This document shows positions 17,301 to 26,339 of a stretch of DNA of 64,000 nt, one piece after another; positions within the stretch are counted from its first letter, which is position 1; the number at the start of each line of letters is the position of its first letter. The notes under the pieces were generated by a model, which made no database searches, was not told the DNA's origin, and saw only the letters and a list, made by a program, of their open reading frames with translations. The translations under genes were made by a program, and so were the position numbers. The stretch lies in assembly GCF_040081985.1 (NCBI RefSeq), contig NZ_JBEBMH010000009.1, forward strand, positions 62,001 to 126,000, given 5' to 3'. This DNA comes from Kumtagia yinganensis. GTDB lineage: Bacteria > Pseudomonadota > Alphaproteobacteria > Rhizobiales > Rhizobiaceae.

Positions 17301-17733
17301 GGTGCTCGACAAGGTCCGGCACGGCAAGCCGTTGACGGCCTACGACCTTGCGGAACTCGAGCGTCTCCTGCGTGAGTCGGGCATCGCCGGGCCGGAGGAT
17401 ATCGCACGGGCGAGGGATACCAGCCATGGCTTCGGGCGCTTCGTGCGCTCGCTGGTGGGGCTCGACCGGGCCGCCGTGAATGAAGCCTTTGCCGGCTTCA
17501 TCGCCCATGGTGGCGCCACGCACCAGCAGATCGAATTCATCGGCCTGGTCGTCGAGCACCTGACCGAGAAGGGCTCCATGGATCCTGCGATCCTCTACGA
17601 GGCGCCCTTCGTCGACATAGCTCCGACCGGCCCCGACCAGGTGTTCGACAACGGCCGGGTGGAGGAGCTTTTCCGGCGCATCGAAGACTTCAATTCGAGC
17701 GCCGATGTGGCCGAGCGGATGGCGCCTGCTTAG
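14296..17733 (+). CDS. hsdR: type I restriction endonuclease subunit (HsdR)
   Basis: ATP-dependent translocase and nuclease of the type I system. It has 1145 residues with an N-terminal DUF4145-like domain (about 1-130), a coiled linker, a PD-(D/E)xK nuclease core near residues 235-270 (VDYVLWG, then LGLVEAKRTRKDA), a superfamily 2 helicase with Walker A ATGSGKTRT (about 380) and DEAH box IDEAHRS (about 476), helicase motif VI in MGRGTRLCP, and a C-terminal EcoEI-type domain. The first 54 bases are duplicated upstream of brnT, so the present promoter and ribosome site region comes from the brnA side. Its start ATG is 16 bases after brnA and it could be co-transcribed with brnTA. Confidence 0.95.
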   Translation: MSNFAFLAAEFPAVHEAAVEAERQAGVSPTAAAFFAGKTVEVAVKWAFRNDSGLKLPYQDNIAALLHEPSFRRAAGEAVFAKAKLINTLRNRAVHEEKTIRPQDAAGAVKELFHVCFWLARTYARRDKPAEGLVFDASVLARRDETLKRAFAHLKAQQAELDAKNGELARLLGDKASLDEELRRLRAEVAATRRAAEATPSTHDYNEAETRDRYIDLLLREAGWALDRPEDTEFRVDGMPNNEGVGFVDYVLWGADGKPLGLVEAKRTRKDARQGQQQAKLYADRLEARYGQRPVIFYSNGYEHWIWDDVRHPPRQVGGFYKRDELELLVQRRTGRRKLAETRLNTKIAGDRRPYQQRAIRSIAKAFEEEGERKALLVMATGSGKTRTVIALVDLLMRAGWVKRVLFLADRVALVNQAAGAFKAHLPDSAPVNLVTERTSEGRVFLSTYPTMMNLIDGRQEGRAKFGPGHFDLIVIDEAHRSVYQRFRAIFDYFDSFLVGLTPKDEIDKNTYSLFDLEDGVPTDAYSLEEAVADGHLVPPLAISVPLKIVRSGLRYDDLSEEEKDQWDMLEWGEEDIPDSVDAAEVNKRLFNTDTVDQVIAHLMQNGLKVEGGDRLGKTIIFAKNQQHAQFIEARFNAAYPSLAGHFARVITYESGPYAQTLIDDFSRKDKAPHIAISVDMLDTGIDVPEVVNLVFFKQLRSKTKFWQMMGRGTRLCPDLFGPGRDKEFFRVFDYCQNLEFFGANPQMKEASAAKSLSARLFAARVDLVRALDDKRQKGFEAGDQAPYDGPAAPETPPSEEEVAASALAVLRETIAGLNLDNFIVRQKRRTVEKYREDEAWTSIDEDKRCELVDDIAPLPSSRELGTEEAKRFDLLMFQLELALLKGSKRFEQLKKQLLEIASALEDQAAIPGIVARAALIEEIQTAGWWEGVTVPLLEFVRLRLRDLIQHIDKGRKAVVYSNFADEIGIGEEIELPQVGEADFARFKAKARHFLNRLDGNLVLDKVRHGKPLTAYDLAELERLLRESGIAGPEDIARARDTSHGFGRFVRSLVGLDRAAVNEAFAGFIAHGGATHQQIEFIGLVVEHLTEKGSMDPAILYEAPFVDIAPTGPDQVFDNGRVEELFRRIEDFNSSADVAERMAPA

Positions 17734-18033
17734 GGGTAGCGCAGTTTCGATGGTTCGGCGGCCGGACCCGGGCGGCCAGGCGGAGGTCACGCTGGTCACC
17801 CAGTATCCGGCGACGATGGCGGGACGAGAACATGAAAGCACTGCCGGTCAGGGCGAGACGAACCGAAAGGCTGAGCGCGTTGAACCCGGTCAAGAACCGG
17901 AGCGGTTAGAATTTCCCAGGTTACGGTTAGGTGGCACGGCCAGCGCTATCAAGGACGGCGCCAGCAACGACGTCATCGGGACGCATAGCGGCAATGATTG
18001 CGCTCACCGGCAGGTGGGCCTCGTCGCGTCGCG
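17734..18033. other. 300-bp interval between convergent hsdR and antiporter genes
   Basis: Nothing supported. A plus-strand open frame crosses it (17705-18061) but shows no known protein, has no ribosome site and runs into the antiporter gene. No clear T-tailed hairpin was seen. Confidence 0.5.
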
Positions 18034-19167
18034 CTACGGAACAGCGATTAGCATCAGGTAGGCCACGAACACGACGACATGCACCAGGCCGGTCAGGACG
18101 GTGGTGCGTCCTGTGCTGAAGCTTACGACGCTAATCGACAGCGCCAGAATCAAAATCACGGTATCTCCTGCCTCCAGCCCCAGCGTGAGCTCGCGGCCGC
18201 TGAAGAGGCTGGCCACCGCCACGGCCGGTATTGTGAGACCGATCGTGGCACATGCCGAACCCAGCGCGACGTTCAGGCTGCGCTGAAGTTCGTTGCCAAG
18301 TGCCGCGCGAATTGCCGAAAGTGCCTCCGGCAACAGGACCAGCGTGGCGATGCATGCTCCGATGATCGCATCGATGTGTGTAACTCCCACTGCGGCCAGC
18401 CCATCTTCCGTCGCAGCGGCAAGTTGCTCGGCCAAGAGAACGATGCCGGCCAAACCGGTTGCCAACAGCAGGGCGCTCACGACGGTGCTTTTCTGATGGG
18501 ACCCATGCCCGTTTTGAGCCGCCTCTCTCTGGAATTCTTCACGGAAGTCGTCCTGATGGCGAACCGTCTGCGAGAAAAGGAATGCGCCATAGAGCAGGAT
18601 TGACAGGATGCAAACAAATTCCAGTTGCAGTGAAGAGAACGTGCCTGGACTGGTTGAAAGCGTGTAGTTCGGCAAGATCAGGGTCAGCACCGACAGTGCC
18701 ATCAGCACGGCCAGGAATGCGCTGGTCCCCTGTCGCCGCAGATCCTGGCTCCGATGGCGCAAGCCGCCCAATGTCAGGCATACGCCGACGATGCCGGTCG
18801 TGACGATCATCACGGTCGAGAAAACCGACTCCCTTGCGAGCGCCGGATTGTTTTCGCCATGAAGCATCATCGAGACGATGACCGAGGCCTCGATGATGGT
18901 AACCGAAAGCGTCAATATCAGCGTGCCGAACGGCTCGCCGACAACACTCGCCAAAGCCTCCGCATGATGCAGGACCACGAACACAGTCGCGACCACCAAG
19001 CCAATTACGAGGGCGGAAACCAGAATGGTGAGGGGCAGAGACCAGCCTTCGGTCGAGCCGCCGCTGGCTCGAAACCCGAGAGCGCACCCCAGGCACACGA
19101 CCGGAAGAAGAAGCCGTACTGCCGACTGCCAGTGCAAAGCCAAGGGTAACATCTCCTCCGCCGACAT
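18034..19167 (-). CDS. Ca2+/H+ antiporter of the CaCA family (ChaA-like)
   Basis: Inner-membrane cation/proton exchanger of 377 residues with about 11 hydrophobic helices. The two signature alpha-repeats of the family are visible: GEPFGTLILTLSVTIIEASV in the first half and LPEALSAIRAALGNELQRSL followed by NVALGSACATIGLTIPAVA in the second, each with the conserved acidic residue. The central loop is charged (REEFQREAAQNGHGSHQKS). It resembles E. coli ChaA, which exports Ca2+, Na+ or K+ at high pH. It is a single gene at the left edge of the accessory segment. Confidence 0.88.
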   Translation of the reverse strand: MSAEEMLPLALHWQSAVRLLLPVVCLGCALGFRASGGSTEGWSLPLTILVSALVIGLVVATVFVVLHHAEALASVVGEPFGTLILTLSVTIIEASVIVSMMLHGENNPALARESVFSTVMIVTTGIVGVCLTLGGLRHRSQDLRRQGTSAFLAVLMALSVLTLILPNYTLSTSPGTFSSLQLEFVCILSILLYGAFLFSQTVRHQDDFREEFQREAAQNGHGSHQKSTVVSALLLATGLAGIVLLAEQLAAATEDGLAAVGVTHIDAIIGACIATLVLLPEALSAIRAALGNELQRSLNVALGSACATIGLTIPAVAVASLFSGRELTLGLEAGDTVILILALSISVVSFSTGRTTVLTGLVHVVVFVAYLMLIAVP

Positions 19168-19479
19168 CCCGGTGCAGGTAAGCAGAGATCAAGGCGAGTC
19201 CTTGTATGCTTGAAGATGGCCTTCACTGAAAGTCCCTCGGGTTGGCCTTTATGGTGTCGACGTGGAGATCGGGGACGTAGATATCGCTGGGCTTAGGTCC
19301 TTTGCGCGAAAGCGTTCGCGGATCGAGACGGGGCTGACGTGATGGAATTCATCGCCGCGACCGTGAGGCAGCAGAAAGGATGCATCACGGCTGCCGACGT
19401 TGTTCCGATCGGCAGACAGGTCTGTGAGCCGGTGGGCGATCAGGTGCACTGGCCCGCTGCGGGTTTTTCGGACACCAGG
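19168..19479. other. interval between antiporter start and IS3 relic
   Basis: About 310 bases without a supported gene. The right end (around 19460-19490) contains GGTTTTTCGGACACCAGG, which looks like the terminal sequence of an IS3-family element next to the transposase relic. The rest holds only short open frames. Confidence 0.45.
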
Positions 19480-19805
19480 TTAAGCTAACATAGCTTTCTC
19501 CTCGGACTCGACAGGGCTCACATATCCCAATGTCGAGTGCCGTCGCCGAGGGTTGTAGAAGCGCTCGATGCAATTGAACACGTCCACCCTGGCGTCATCC
19601 CGCGTCCTGTAGACCTTGCGCGCTGTGCCTTCGGGCTCGAGGGACGAGAAGAAGCCCTCCATTGCGGCATTGTCCAGGACATTGCCCGACCGGCTCATCG
19701 AACAGGTGATGCCGTGATCGGCCATCAGACCTGGAACTGCTGGTTGGTTTATTGCGATCCCTGGTCGGAATGGTGACGCAATAGAGGTGGCTTGTCGATC
19801 TCAAG
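19480..19805 (-). pseudogene. IS3-family transposase (OrfB integrase core), degenerate fragment
   Basis: The last 81 codons (19480-19725) read as the C-terminus of an IS3 integrase, with SGNVLDNAAMEGFFSSLEPE, RTRDDARVDVFNCIERFYN and PRRRHSTLGYVSP. Further upstream on the same strand, in another frame, the preceding block DKPPLLRHHSDQGSQ is present and is cut by an in-frame TAA, then a frameshift separates it from the C-terminal part. The N-terminal two-thirds and OrfA are absent. It is a dead element. Confidence 0.85.
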
Positions 19806-19907
19806 GTCGAGCTATCTGGTGGATCTCGGCAGGGGCGGGGGCGCCAAGCCGGAGTATTCCTAAAGCCGCCTGCCGGACACAGTGTCCGGCAGGCATCGCT
19901 GAACGTG

Positions 19908-22900
19908 TCAAATCACTACGAAATCGGCGGCGGTCAACGCCAGGCCCGTGGACAGTGTCGCGAATTTCACGGCCGCCGCCCCGCCGGCCCCATCGGCGTC
20001 GTAGAACAGTGAACCGCTGTTGGAGTTGTAGATGATGCGGTCGTCGGCATCTATCGGTGCCAGGAAATTGTCCTTGAAGAGAGCGGCAGCCAGAACGCCG
20101 GTCGACGTCAGCGCGGTAAAGACTGCATTCTCCAGCTGGATCGTGTCGTCGGCGACGTTGAAATCGGTGATCTTGTCGACGTTGCTCGCGCCAAGCGCTG
20201 ACGAAAACACGAAGAAGTCCTTGCCGCCGAGGCCCGTCAAAGTGTCGTTGCCGCCCTTGCCGTCGACGATATTCGAGCCGGCATTGCCGGTCATCGACTG
20301 CGCGATCTCGTTGCCGGTGAGGTCGATGCCGGAGGTGCCGGACGAAGCGGTGGTGGTGATTTGTTCGACCCGCACCCCCGCGCCGAGACCATAGTCCACC
20401 GCCGCCGACACCCGGTCGGCGGTTCCCTGGGTTGACGTTTCGACGATCACCGTTGCGGCGCTGCGAACGATGTAGACGTCGTTGCCGCCGAGCCCTCGGA
20501 GGAGATCGCCGGCGCCGCCGCCGTCGGCCAAGATATTAACCCCGGCATTGCCGATGATCTCCTGCTTCAAGGCATTGCCGGTGAGGTTGATCGCCGTGCT
20601 GCCGGATGACGATGTGGTGGTGAGAAGCTCGATGTCGTCGTCCGCGGCGAGAACGTAGCTCACCCGCGCCATCACCCGGTCGGCGCTGCCGTTGCCGGCC
20701 GTTTCGACGATGACGTCGGCGGCATCGTCGACGATCAACTTGTCGTCGCCGGCGCCACCCTCCAGAATGTCGATGCCCTTGCCGCCGTCAAGCGTGTCGG
20801 CGCCACCCAACCCGAACAGGCGGTCGTTGCCGAGCAGCCCGTCGAGGCTGTTGGCGAGGCTGTCGCCGACAAGCCTATCGTCCAGGTTGAGCGCCGCCAA
20901 GGCGGCGTTGGCATCGATCAGCCCGGCACCCGACAGCTGGCCGTCGCCGGCGCCCCCCATGTCGTGCGCGGTCAGCCTGATCGTGTCGTAGATGTCGTCG
21001 ATCGAGGCATTCGGGTTGCGCTGCATGAGCAGGGCCGCGACGGCGGCGGCATGCGGCGCGGCGGCGGAGGTTCCGAAGAAGTTGGGGAACGCACCGGCGT
21101 CGTCCGTGTCGCCTCCGAAGAACGTCGTGTCGGCGCCGTCCGGCGCGGTGATGTCGGGGCCGGCACGGACGAGCGGCGTCGGCAGCCGGTTGCCGGCCGT
21201 GTCGAACAGAATCGGCGTGCCGCCCAGCGACGAAAACCACTCGCTGACTGCCGGGTCGAGCCCGAACTCCGGCGTATCGCCGAAAAACGCGGCCGCGACG
21301 CCCTGCGCGATTGCCGCGTTTGCGTGGCCGGCATTTGTCGAGGATTGGGTGTCGAACTCGTCGAGGGTGAACCCGGTATCGGTATAAATCACTGTCTTGA
21401 GGAGATTGGCGGTGCTGCCGGAAGCCCGCGCAATTGAAATGTTCATCTGGGTGGGATCGGCCCCCGTGTATGTGACGTCGAAGATCTCCACTGCGTCGCC
21501 GCCGACGACGGAGGACGCCGCGATGACGCTGTTGATGATGTTGCCATTGTTGTCGGTCAGCAGGACGTCGTAGTCGCTCACAGCGCCCTTTCCCGCGGAC
21601 ACCGAGGAAAACGGCTCGTCCCACTGGAAGGACAGAAGCAAGTGGTTCGTATCACCCCCGGTCGCCGTCGTCCCTGCGAAAGTAAAGGATTGCGTCGTAT
21701 CGACGCCCGCGCCCGCATCGAAATCGTGCAAGTGGGCGTTGGTGATCGCGACTGCGTTGTTGTTGGTGTAGCTGATCGTCTTGCCGCTATCGACGAACGT
21801 CGCCTGGTAGGAATCGTCGGCCGAATTACCCGCCGCCGAATAGTAGGCTGCGCCCCTGGTGAATGCGAGGTCGGCCGACTGGGCGATCACGCCGTCCTGG
21901 AAGAAAGGTTCGGCGAAATAGCCGACGTCGTCGACGACCACGTCGGAGCCCGCGGTGATGAGATCCTGGATGCCGTTGGCGAAGTCGGCCTGGCCGAGGA
22001 AAGCGGTCCGGAACTGCAGAGCCGCGCCTGGCGCCACGTCGTGGACGATCTCTGCCATTGCGCGCCCCTCGTCCGCGCCGCCCGAGGCCAGGTCCTTGAG
22101 GACCAGCACGCCGCTGGCCGGTAGGTCCCCGGAGGCGATGCCCGTGGCCGCGCCGCCGAGATTGTTGAAACTGTCGGACATGATACCGACGGTCACGCCC
22201 GAACCGTCGAGGCCGAAGGCGGCGCGCGCATCGTCCGAATGCATCGAGGCATCGCCCTGGCTTGTCACCGCGCCGACATTGCCGAACGCCATGGCGGCAC
22301 GCGCCTGGTTCAGATTGGCGAGTTGCGATGCCTCGGCAAGGGCGTCGACCGGCAGAAGCCCGCTCAACAGATTGCCCCAGGTCGAGCCATGCTGAAGGCC
22401 CAGCGCCTCAAGCTGATGCAGCAGCCCTGCGATGTCGCCATTTGCCGACGAAACGTCGATCGCCACCATGCCGTCCACGATGGTCATTTGCGGCACGGTG
22501 GCCGAAACTCCAGCGAAACCGGCGTCCTGCGCGGATTGTCTTCCCAAGAAACTGTGGTCCTGCGCGAAGGGAATCCCGAGGGCGAGGTGGGTGAGATCGC
22601 CACCCAGCTTGCTGGCAACGGCGGCGAACAGCGCCGATGCCGGCGTATCGGCGACAAGGTCGGTGGCAGCAACGGTGCCGGTCGTGGCTGGTATTGCCGG
22701 CGCAGCGTCCTCGTGCTTGCCGGCGAAACTCAAGCCGGCCGCGGAGCCGAAATCGGCATTCAGCGCCGTGCGGACGGTGAAACCATGCTTGTCCGCGCCG
22801 AACGTCAGTGCACCGTTAACGGCAGCGCCGAAGACATCCCCGCCGGCAGTGCCCGGCTGCATGCCGTCGAGGCCGCCGCTGACACCGGGAAGGATGCCGC

Positions 22901-23324
22901 CGGCCGCGCCAGAATTGACGACGACAAGCGTTTCGCCAGAGCCGGCTTGGCCCGCGCCCGTGCCGGCGGCGGCACGGCTCGAAATGGTCGAGGCCGAACT
23001 GGCGGCACCAAACACAACGGAGGCGCCACCGGTTGGCGCCTCTGCTCCGGCGATGAAGCCGCGGGCGGTGACCTGCTCGCCGCCGTCCGATTTGTCCAAT
23101 GCATCGAATGCGCCAGCCTGACCGGTAGCCGCGAGCGCAAGGCCGCTGGCGCCTGTCTCGACAGCATCCCCTTCACGCTCCTCCGTCTCGCCGACAATGA
23201 CCTCGTAGCCACCGAAAGATCCGTTGAGCAGGGCGTCGAGGAAGCCTTGCCGGAAGACAAACTCGTCGTCTCCATCTGCTGGTGTCAAGACGGCTGCGCC
23301 GCCGTGTGGGAAATTCCGTGTCAT
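19908..23324 (-). CDS. secreted subtilisin-like (S8) peptidase with RTX repeats
   Basis: A 1138-residue protein with no N-terminal signal peptide, a Gly/Ala-rich region (about 1-360), a subtilisin-like domain (about 370-800) and a C-terminal RTX region (about 815-1138). Candidate catalytic residues are Asp in VGIMSDSFN (about 384), His in AEIVHDVAPGA (about 428) and Ser in GTSAAAPHAA (about 752). RTX calcium-binding motifs such as GGADTLDGGKGIDILEGG alternate with a longer unit containing LTGN, and the C-terminus ends in ADFVVI, typical of a type I secretion signal. AGGAGGG lies before the ATG. No ABC exporter genes are nearby. Function is inferred as an exported, calcium-stabilised protease. 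Confidence 0.85.
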   Translation of the reverse strand: MTRNFPHGGAAVLTPADGDDEFVFRQGFLDALLNGSFGGYEVIVGETEEREGDAVETGASGLALAATGQAGAFDALDKSDGGEQVTARGFIAGAEAPTGGASVVFGAASSASTISSRAAAGTGAGQAGSGETLVVVNSGAAGGILPGVSGGLDGMQPGTAGGDVFGAAVNGALTFGADKHGFTVRTALNADFGSAAGLSFAGKHEDAAPAIPATTGTVAATDLVADTPASALFAAVASKLGGDLTHLALGIPFAQDHSFLGRQSAQDAGFAGVSATVPQMTIVDGMVAIDVSSANGDIAGLLHQLEALGLQHGSTWGNLLSGLLPVDALAEASQLANLNQARAAMAFGNVGAVTSQGDASMHSDDARAAFGLDGSGVTVGIMSDSFNNLGGAATGIASGDLPASGVLVLKDLASGGADEGRAMAEIVHDVAPGAALQFRTAFLGQADFANGIQDLITAGSDVVVDDVGYFAEPFFQDGVIAQSADLAFTRGAAYYSAAGNSADDSYQATFVDSGKTISYTNNNAVAITNAHLHDFDAGAGVDTTQSFTFAGTTATGGDTNHLLLSFQWDEPFSSVSAGKGAVSDYDVLLTDNNGNIINSVIAASSVVGGDAVEIFDVTYTGADPTQMNISIARASGSTANLLKTVIYTDTGFTLDEFDTQSSTNAGHANAAIAQGVAAAFFGDTPEFGLDPAVSEWFSSLGGTPILFDTAGNRLPTPLVRAGPDITAPDGADTTFFGGDTDDAGAFPNFFGTSAAAPHAAAVAALLMQRNPNASIDDIYDTIRLTAHDMGGAGDGQLSGAGLIDANAALAALNLDDRLVGDSLANSLDGLLGNDRLFGLGGADTLDGGKGIDILEGGAGDDKLIVDDAADVIVETAGNGSADRVMARVSYVLAADDDIELLTTTSSSGSTAINLTGNALKQEIIGNAGVNILADGGGAGDLLRGLGGNDVYIVRSAATVIVETSTQGTADRVSAAVDYGLGAGVRVEQITTTASSGTSGIDLTGNEIAQSMTGNAGSNIVDGKGGNDTLTGLGGKDFFVFSSALGASNVDKITDFNVADDTIQLENAVFTALTSTGVLAAALFKDNFLAPIDADDRIIYNSNSGSLFYDADGAGGAAAVKFATLSTGLALTAADFVVI

Positions 23325-23419
23325 GATTGCCCTCCTGGTTGCCGCCCGGCACTCGGCCGGACGGGCACGTTATTTTATGTATGGACCATAGGACGTCGCG
23401 CGCCCCTCGCTTGATCGCT

Positions 23420-23840
23420 TCAGATGACCACGAAATCCGCATTGGTGAGCCCAAGCGCGATGCCGACCGTGGCGAACAGGATGCCGCCGACGCCCACACC
23501 GTTGCCATCGGCGTCGTAGAAAAGATCGCCCGTGTCGTGCTCGTAGATCACGCACACCCGCGCTCTCGTCTGTCCAGCTCACGACCATACGGCCGTCGGA
23601 AAGCGCAGCGATCGAGGGATCGATATTCGAGGCCGTCGTGGTTGTATTGACGACGAATTCTCCGCCGATCTTGCCACCCCTACCATAGAAGGCCTGCAAC
23701 CGGACCGACGCATCGCCGTCGAGCCCGACGCCGCTCGCGTCCATCCAGGAGACCACGAAGCAGCCGTTCGGCAGCGCCGTCAGCGGCACGGCATTCGGCC
23801 CGTTCGCCCAGATCAAGCGGAATTCCTCTCGGATCGGACG
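23420..23840 (-). pseudogene. RTX/FG-GAP-like protein remnant
   Basis: On the minus strand, 23825-23570 encodes repeat units (PLTALPNGCFVVSWMDAS and GGEFVVNTTTTASNIDPSIA) that closely resemble the beta-propeller-like repeats of the intact gene at 28076-30565. The frame then breaks, and 23550-23420 in another frame encodes the RTX C-terminus (GDLFYDADGNG, then LGLTNADFVVI and a stop), like the end of the S8 peptidase gene. The whole middle and N-terminus are missing, so this is a deleted, frameshifted relic. Confidence 0.8.
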
Positions 23841-24245
23841 AGCTGTCAACTTGCTGAACGAACTTCGAACCCTTGCAGAGCTGCACCGCTTTGAGCACGG
23901 CGGTGCTGACGCGTGACGCGGCGGACTGAAAATCGTCTGGCAGGGTCGGCGGGAGATTATGCGGGGTGCGGCGGCGCTTCCCGGTTGCAGATTGGCCTTG
24001 CCTACGCGGGTGACAAACATGTGCCACTCGGCCCCGTCGGTTCGCGTTCCTGCACCTCCGGCAAGATAGCACGGCCTGATGCATCGGCATATCGATGAAA
24101 GGTGCGGTAGCGAGCGGACGAGCATGGAGCGCTTCCCTGCGAAACGGGTCGGAGCGCGGAATTCACCGGGTTGGCCGGAGGTCATGATCCGCTCCTTTGG
24201 CCAAGGCGACGCCTCAGGAGATTCGGGCCGTGCGGCGGGGTAACG
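23841..24245. other. interval between two RTX remnants
   Basis: About 400 bases with no supported gene. Open frames on both strands are shadows or lack known protein features. The RTX remnants on either side point away from each other. Confidence 0.45.
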
Positions 24246-24531
24246 TCAACAGCGACGATCTGGTGATCGAAACCGCCAATGGCGGCACCGACATTGTCAA
24301 CGCCCATTCGAACTATGTGCTGGCGGCGGACGCCCATGTCGAGGTGCTGCAGTCGAACGACCCCGGCGGCACCTTCGCTCGCGACATGACCGGCAATACC
24401 TTTGCCCAGACCATAATCGGCGGGACGGCGCCAACCGGCTGCACGACGGCGGCAAGGGCTCGGCCGGCATCCAGTTCGCCAAGCTCGCGGTCGGCCTCGC
24501 CCTCACCAATGCGGACTTCTCCGTCGCATAG
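24246..24531 (+). pseudogene. RTX repeat protein C-terminal remnant
   Basis: The plus strand encodes one RTX-associated unit (DDLVIETANGGTDIV, SNYVLAADAHVEVL, DMTGNTFAQTIIGG) matching units of the two intact RTX genes. A frameshift follows, and the other frame continues AGIQFAKLAVGLALTNADFS and stops at 24529, matching the usual C-terminus. There is no start region or ribosome site, so it is a relic. Confidence 0.8.
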
Positions 24532-24549
24532 GCCCTCACACACCATCCG

Positions 24550-25320
24550 TCATATGAGTTCGATCCACGCCGGCGCGTGATCGCTGGCGCCGTCGAGCCC
24601 ACGAACGTCCCGGTCGACAGCCGCCACGGCGAGGCGGTTGGACAGGCCCGGCGTGAGCAGAAGGTGGTCGAGCCTCAGCCCGGCGTCTCGTGCCCAGCGG
24701 TTCCGCTTGTAATCCCAGAACGTGTAGATGCGCTCTTCAGGATGAAGGGCGCGTAGCGCGTCGGTCCAGCTTCGACCCACCAATTTGCGGAAGGCCGCGC
24801 GGCTTTCGGGCTGGATCAGAGCATCGTCGTCCCAGGACTTCGTCGGATAGATGTCGAGGTCAGTCGGCGCGATGTTGTAGTCGCCAGCAAGCACTACCGG
24901 CGCACCGCTCTTGCGCAGCCTGGTGGCATGCCTGTAGAGGCGGTCGAGCCATTCAAGCTTGTAGTCGAACTTGGGACCGGGCTGCGGATTGCCATTTGGC
25001 GCATATATGCAGGCAATCAGGATACCTGCCACCGCTGCCTCGATATATCGGCTCTGCGGATCGGCATCGTCGCCTGGAAGAGCGGTGCGCGTCAGGACGG
25101 GCTCAGCACCGCGCGCTAGAATAGCGACTCCATTCCAAGTTTTCTGCCCAGACCAGACCGCGCGGTAGCCGGACTGCGCCAACGCGGCTGCGGGAAAGTC
25201 GCGGTCGGTGCATTTAAGCTCCTGAAGGCAAGCTACATCCGGCTGTCTTGCTTTTAGCCAGGACAGCAGATTGGGCAGGCGTCGATTGATATTGTTGATG
25301 TTGTAGGTTGCGACGAGCAT
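24550..25320 (-). CDS. xth: exodeoxyribonuclease III family protein
   Basis: AP endonuclease/3'-5' exonuclease of base-excision repair. Active-site motifs of the family are present: ATYNINNINRRLPNLLSWL with CLQELKCTD (metal-binding Glu), AGDYNIAP (Asp/Asn), LRLDHLLLTP, and the terminal GASDHAPAWIEL (catalytic Asp-His). The frame is open 20 codons further up to 25380, but those residues are not family-like; ATG 25320 gives MLVATYN and 256 residues, the usual length. It is divergent from the EEP gene at 25465. Confidence 0.9.
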   Translation of the reverse strand: MLVATYNINNINRRLPNLLSWLKARQPDVACLQELKCTDRDFPAAALAQSGYRAVWSGQKTWNGVAILARGAEPVLTRTALPGDDADPQSRYIEAAVAGILIACIYAPNGNPQPGPKFDYKLEWLDRLYRHATRLRKSGAPVVLAGDYNIAPTDLDIYPTKSWDDDALIQPESRAAFRKLVGRSWTDALRALHPEERIYTFWDYKRNRWARDAGLRLDHLLLTPGLSNRLAVAAVDRDVRGLDGASDHAPAWIELI

Positions 25321-25464
25321 CACCCCTAATGCTTCTCTATGCTCAGCGTTCCAGGCAAAAGCGTGCAGCACTCTATTCATCGCCGACTGACCAAGAGGAA
25401 CTGCCTTTCGTTTGCTGCATTGTCATGAAGATCATATTCACCAACCAATTCACGGTCCAAAAAA

Positions 25465-26313
25465 TTGCCCCTTGACGAATTGCCAAGTGATATCCCGCCA
25501 ACGTTGCCGCAGTCGCTCGCCGCGGCGTTTCGGCGGGAAGCACCCAGATCGATCGAGCTGAACGGCAACGTCCCATGCACGACGATTGCTTCCTATAACG
25601 TTCATAAATGCGTCGGCGTCGACGGCCGGTTTGATCCGGCGCGCGTCGTCGACGTCATCGGCGAGCTCGACGCCGATGTCGTTGCGTTGCAGGAGGCTGA
25701 CGAGCGTATCGGCGACAGGCGTGGTCTTCTCGATCTTGTCGCCTTACGAAAGAAGACCGGTCTCGTCCCGACACATCCTCAGCGGAACGACAGTCATGGA
25801 TGGCACGGTAATCTCATCCTGGTCAGACGTGGCGTGGTTCAAGGTTTTCGACAGGTCAAACTGCCCGGCCTCGAACCGCGCGGAGCCCTCATCGTCGATC
25901 TGGAAATCAGCGGTGTGGCGCTAAGGGTAATCGCGGCACACTTTGGGTTGTTGCGGCGCTCGCGAGCGCTGCAGGCCCACGCACTTCTGGAGGCAACCCA
26001 CCCGGTCATGCAGCCGACGATCCTGCTCGGCGATCTGAACGAATGGCGGGTTCGCAACCGGTCGTCGCTGAATACGCTGTTGCCGCATTTCGGGCCGATC
26101 CATGCCGTTCTGCCAAGCTTTCCCTCCCGTTTTCCATTGCTGGCGCTCGATCGCATCCTGGCGCGCCCCGCCAGCCTGATATCGCGCATCGAGGTCCACC
26201 AAAGCCCGTTGGCGCGGCTGGCGTCCGATCACCTCCCTCTCAAGGCGCAACTGAACCTTGCCGGCGCAGCCCAGCCTGCCACGCAACCGGGAATGCCCTC
26301 GCACGTTACCTAG
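25465..26313 (+). CDS. endonuclease/exonuclease/phosphatase (EEP)-family protein
   Basis: A 282-residue metal-dependent hydrolase of the DNase I/EEP fold. Recognisable blocks are IASYNVHKCVGVDGRFD, VVALQEAD (metal-binding Glu), LLGDLNEWR, and ASDHLPLKAQL with the catalytic Asp-His pair. The substrate could be DNA or a phospholipid; the family includes both. No ATG lies in frame near the N-terminus, so the start is uncertain: TTG 25465 is the furthest upstream and TTG 25480 is another option. The phospholipase D-family gene starts 27 bases after its stop, and the two are probably one operon. Confidence 0.85.
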   Translation: MPLDELPSDIPPTLPQSLAAAFRREAPRSIELNGNVPCTTIASYNVHKCVGVDGRFDPARVVDVIGELDADVVALQEADERIGDRRGLLDLVALRKKTGLVPTHPQRNDSHGWHGNLILVRRGVVQGFRQVKLPGLEPRGALIVDLEISGVALRVIAAHFGLLRRSRALQAHALLEATHPVMQPTILLGDLNEWRVRNRSSLNTLLPHFGPIHAVLPSFPSRFPLLALDRILARPASLISRIEVHQSPLARLASDHLPLKAQLNLAGAAQPATQPGMPSHVT

Positions 26314-26339
26314 CCGGAAACGGATTCAATCGGGATTGC

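Noticed and set aside
17705..18061. 118-codon plus-strand open frame after hsdR
   Set aside because: Overlaps hsdR and the antiporter gene and has no ribosome site or known family.
19249..19449. 66-codon minus-strand open frame near the IS3 relic
   Set aside because: No recognisable protein; probably chance in GC-rich intergenic DNA.
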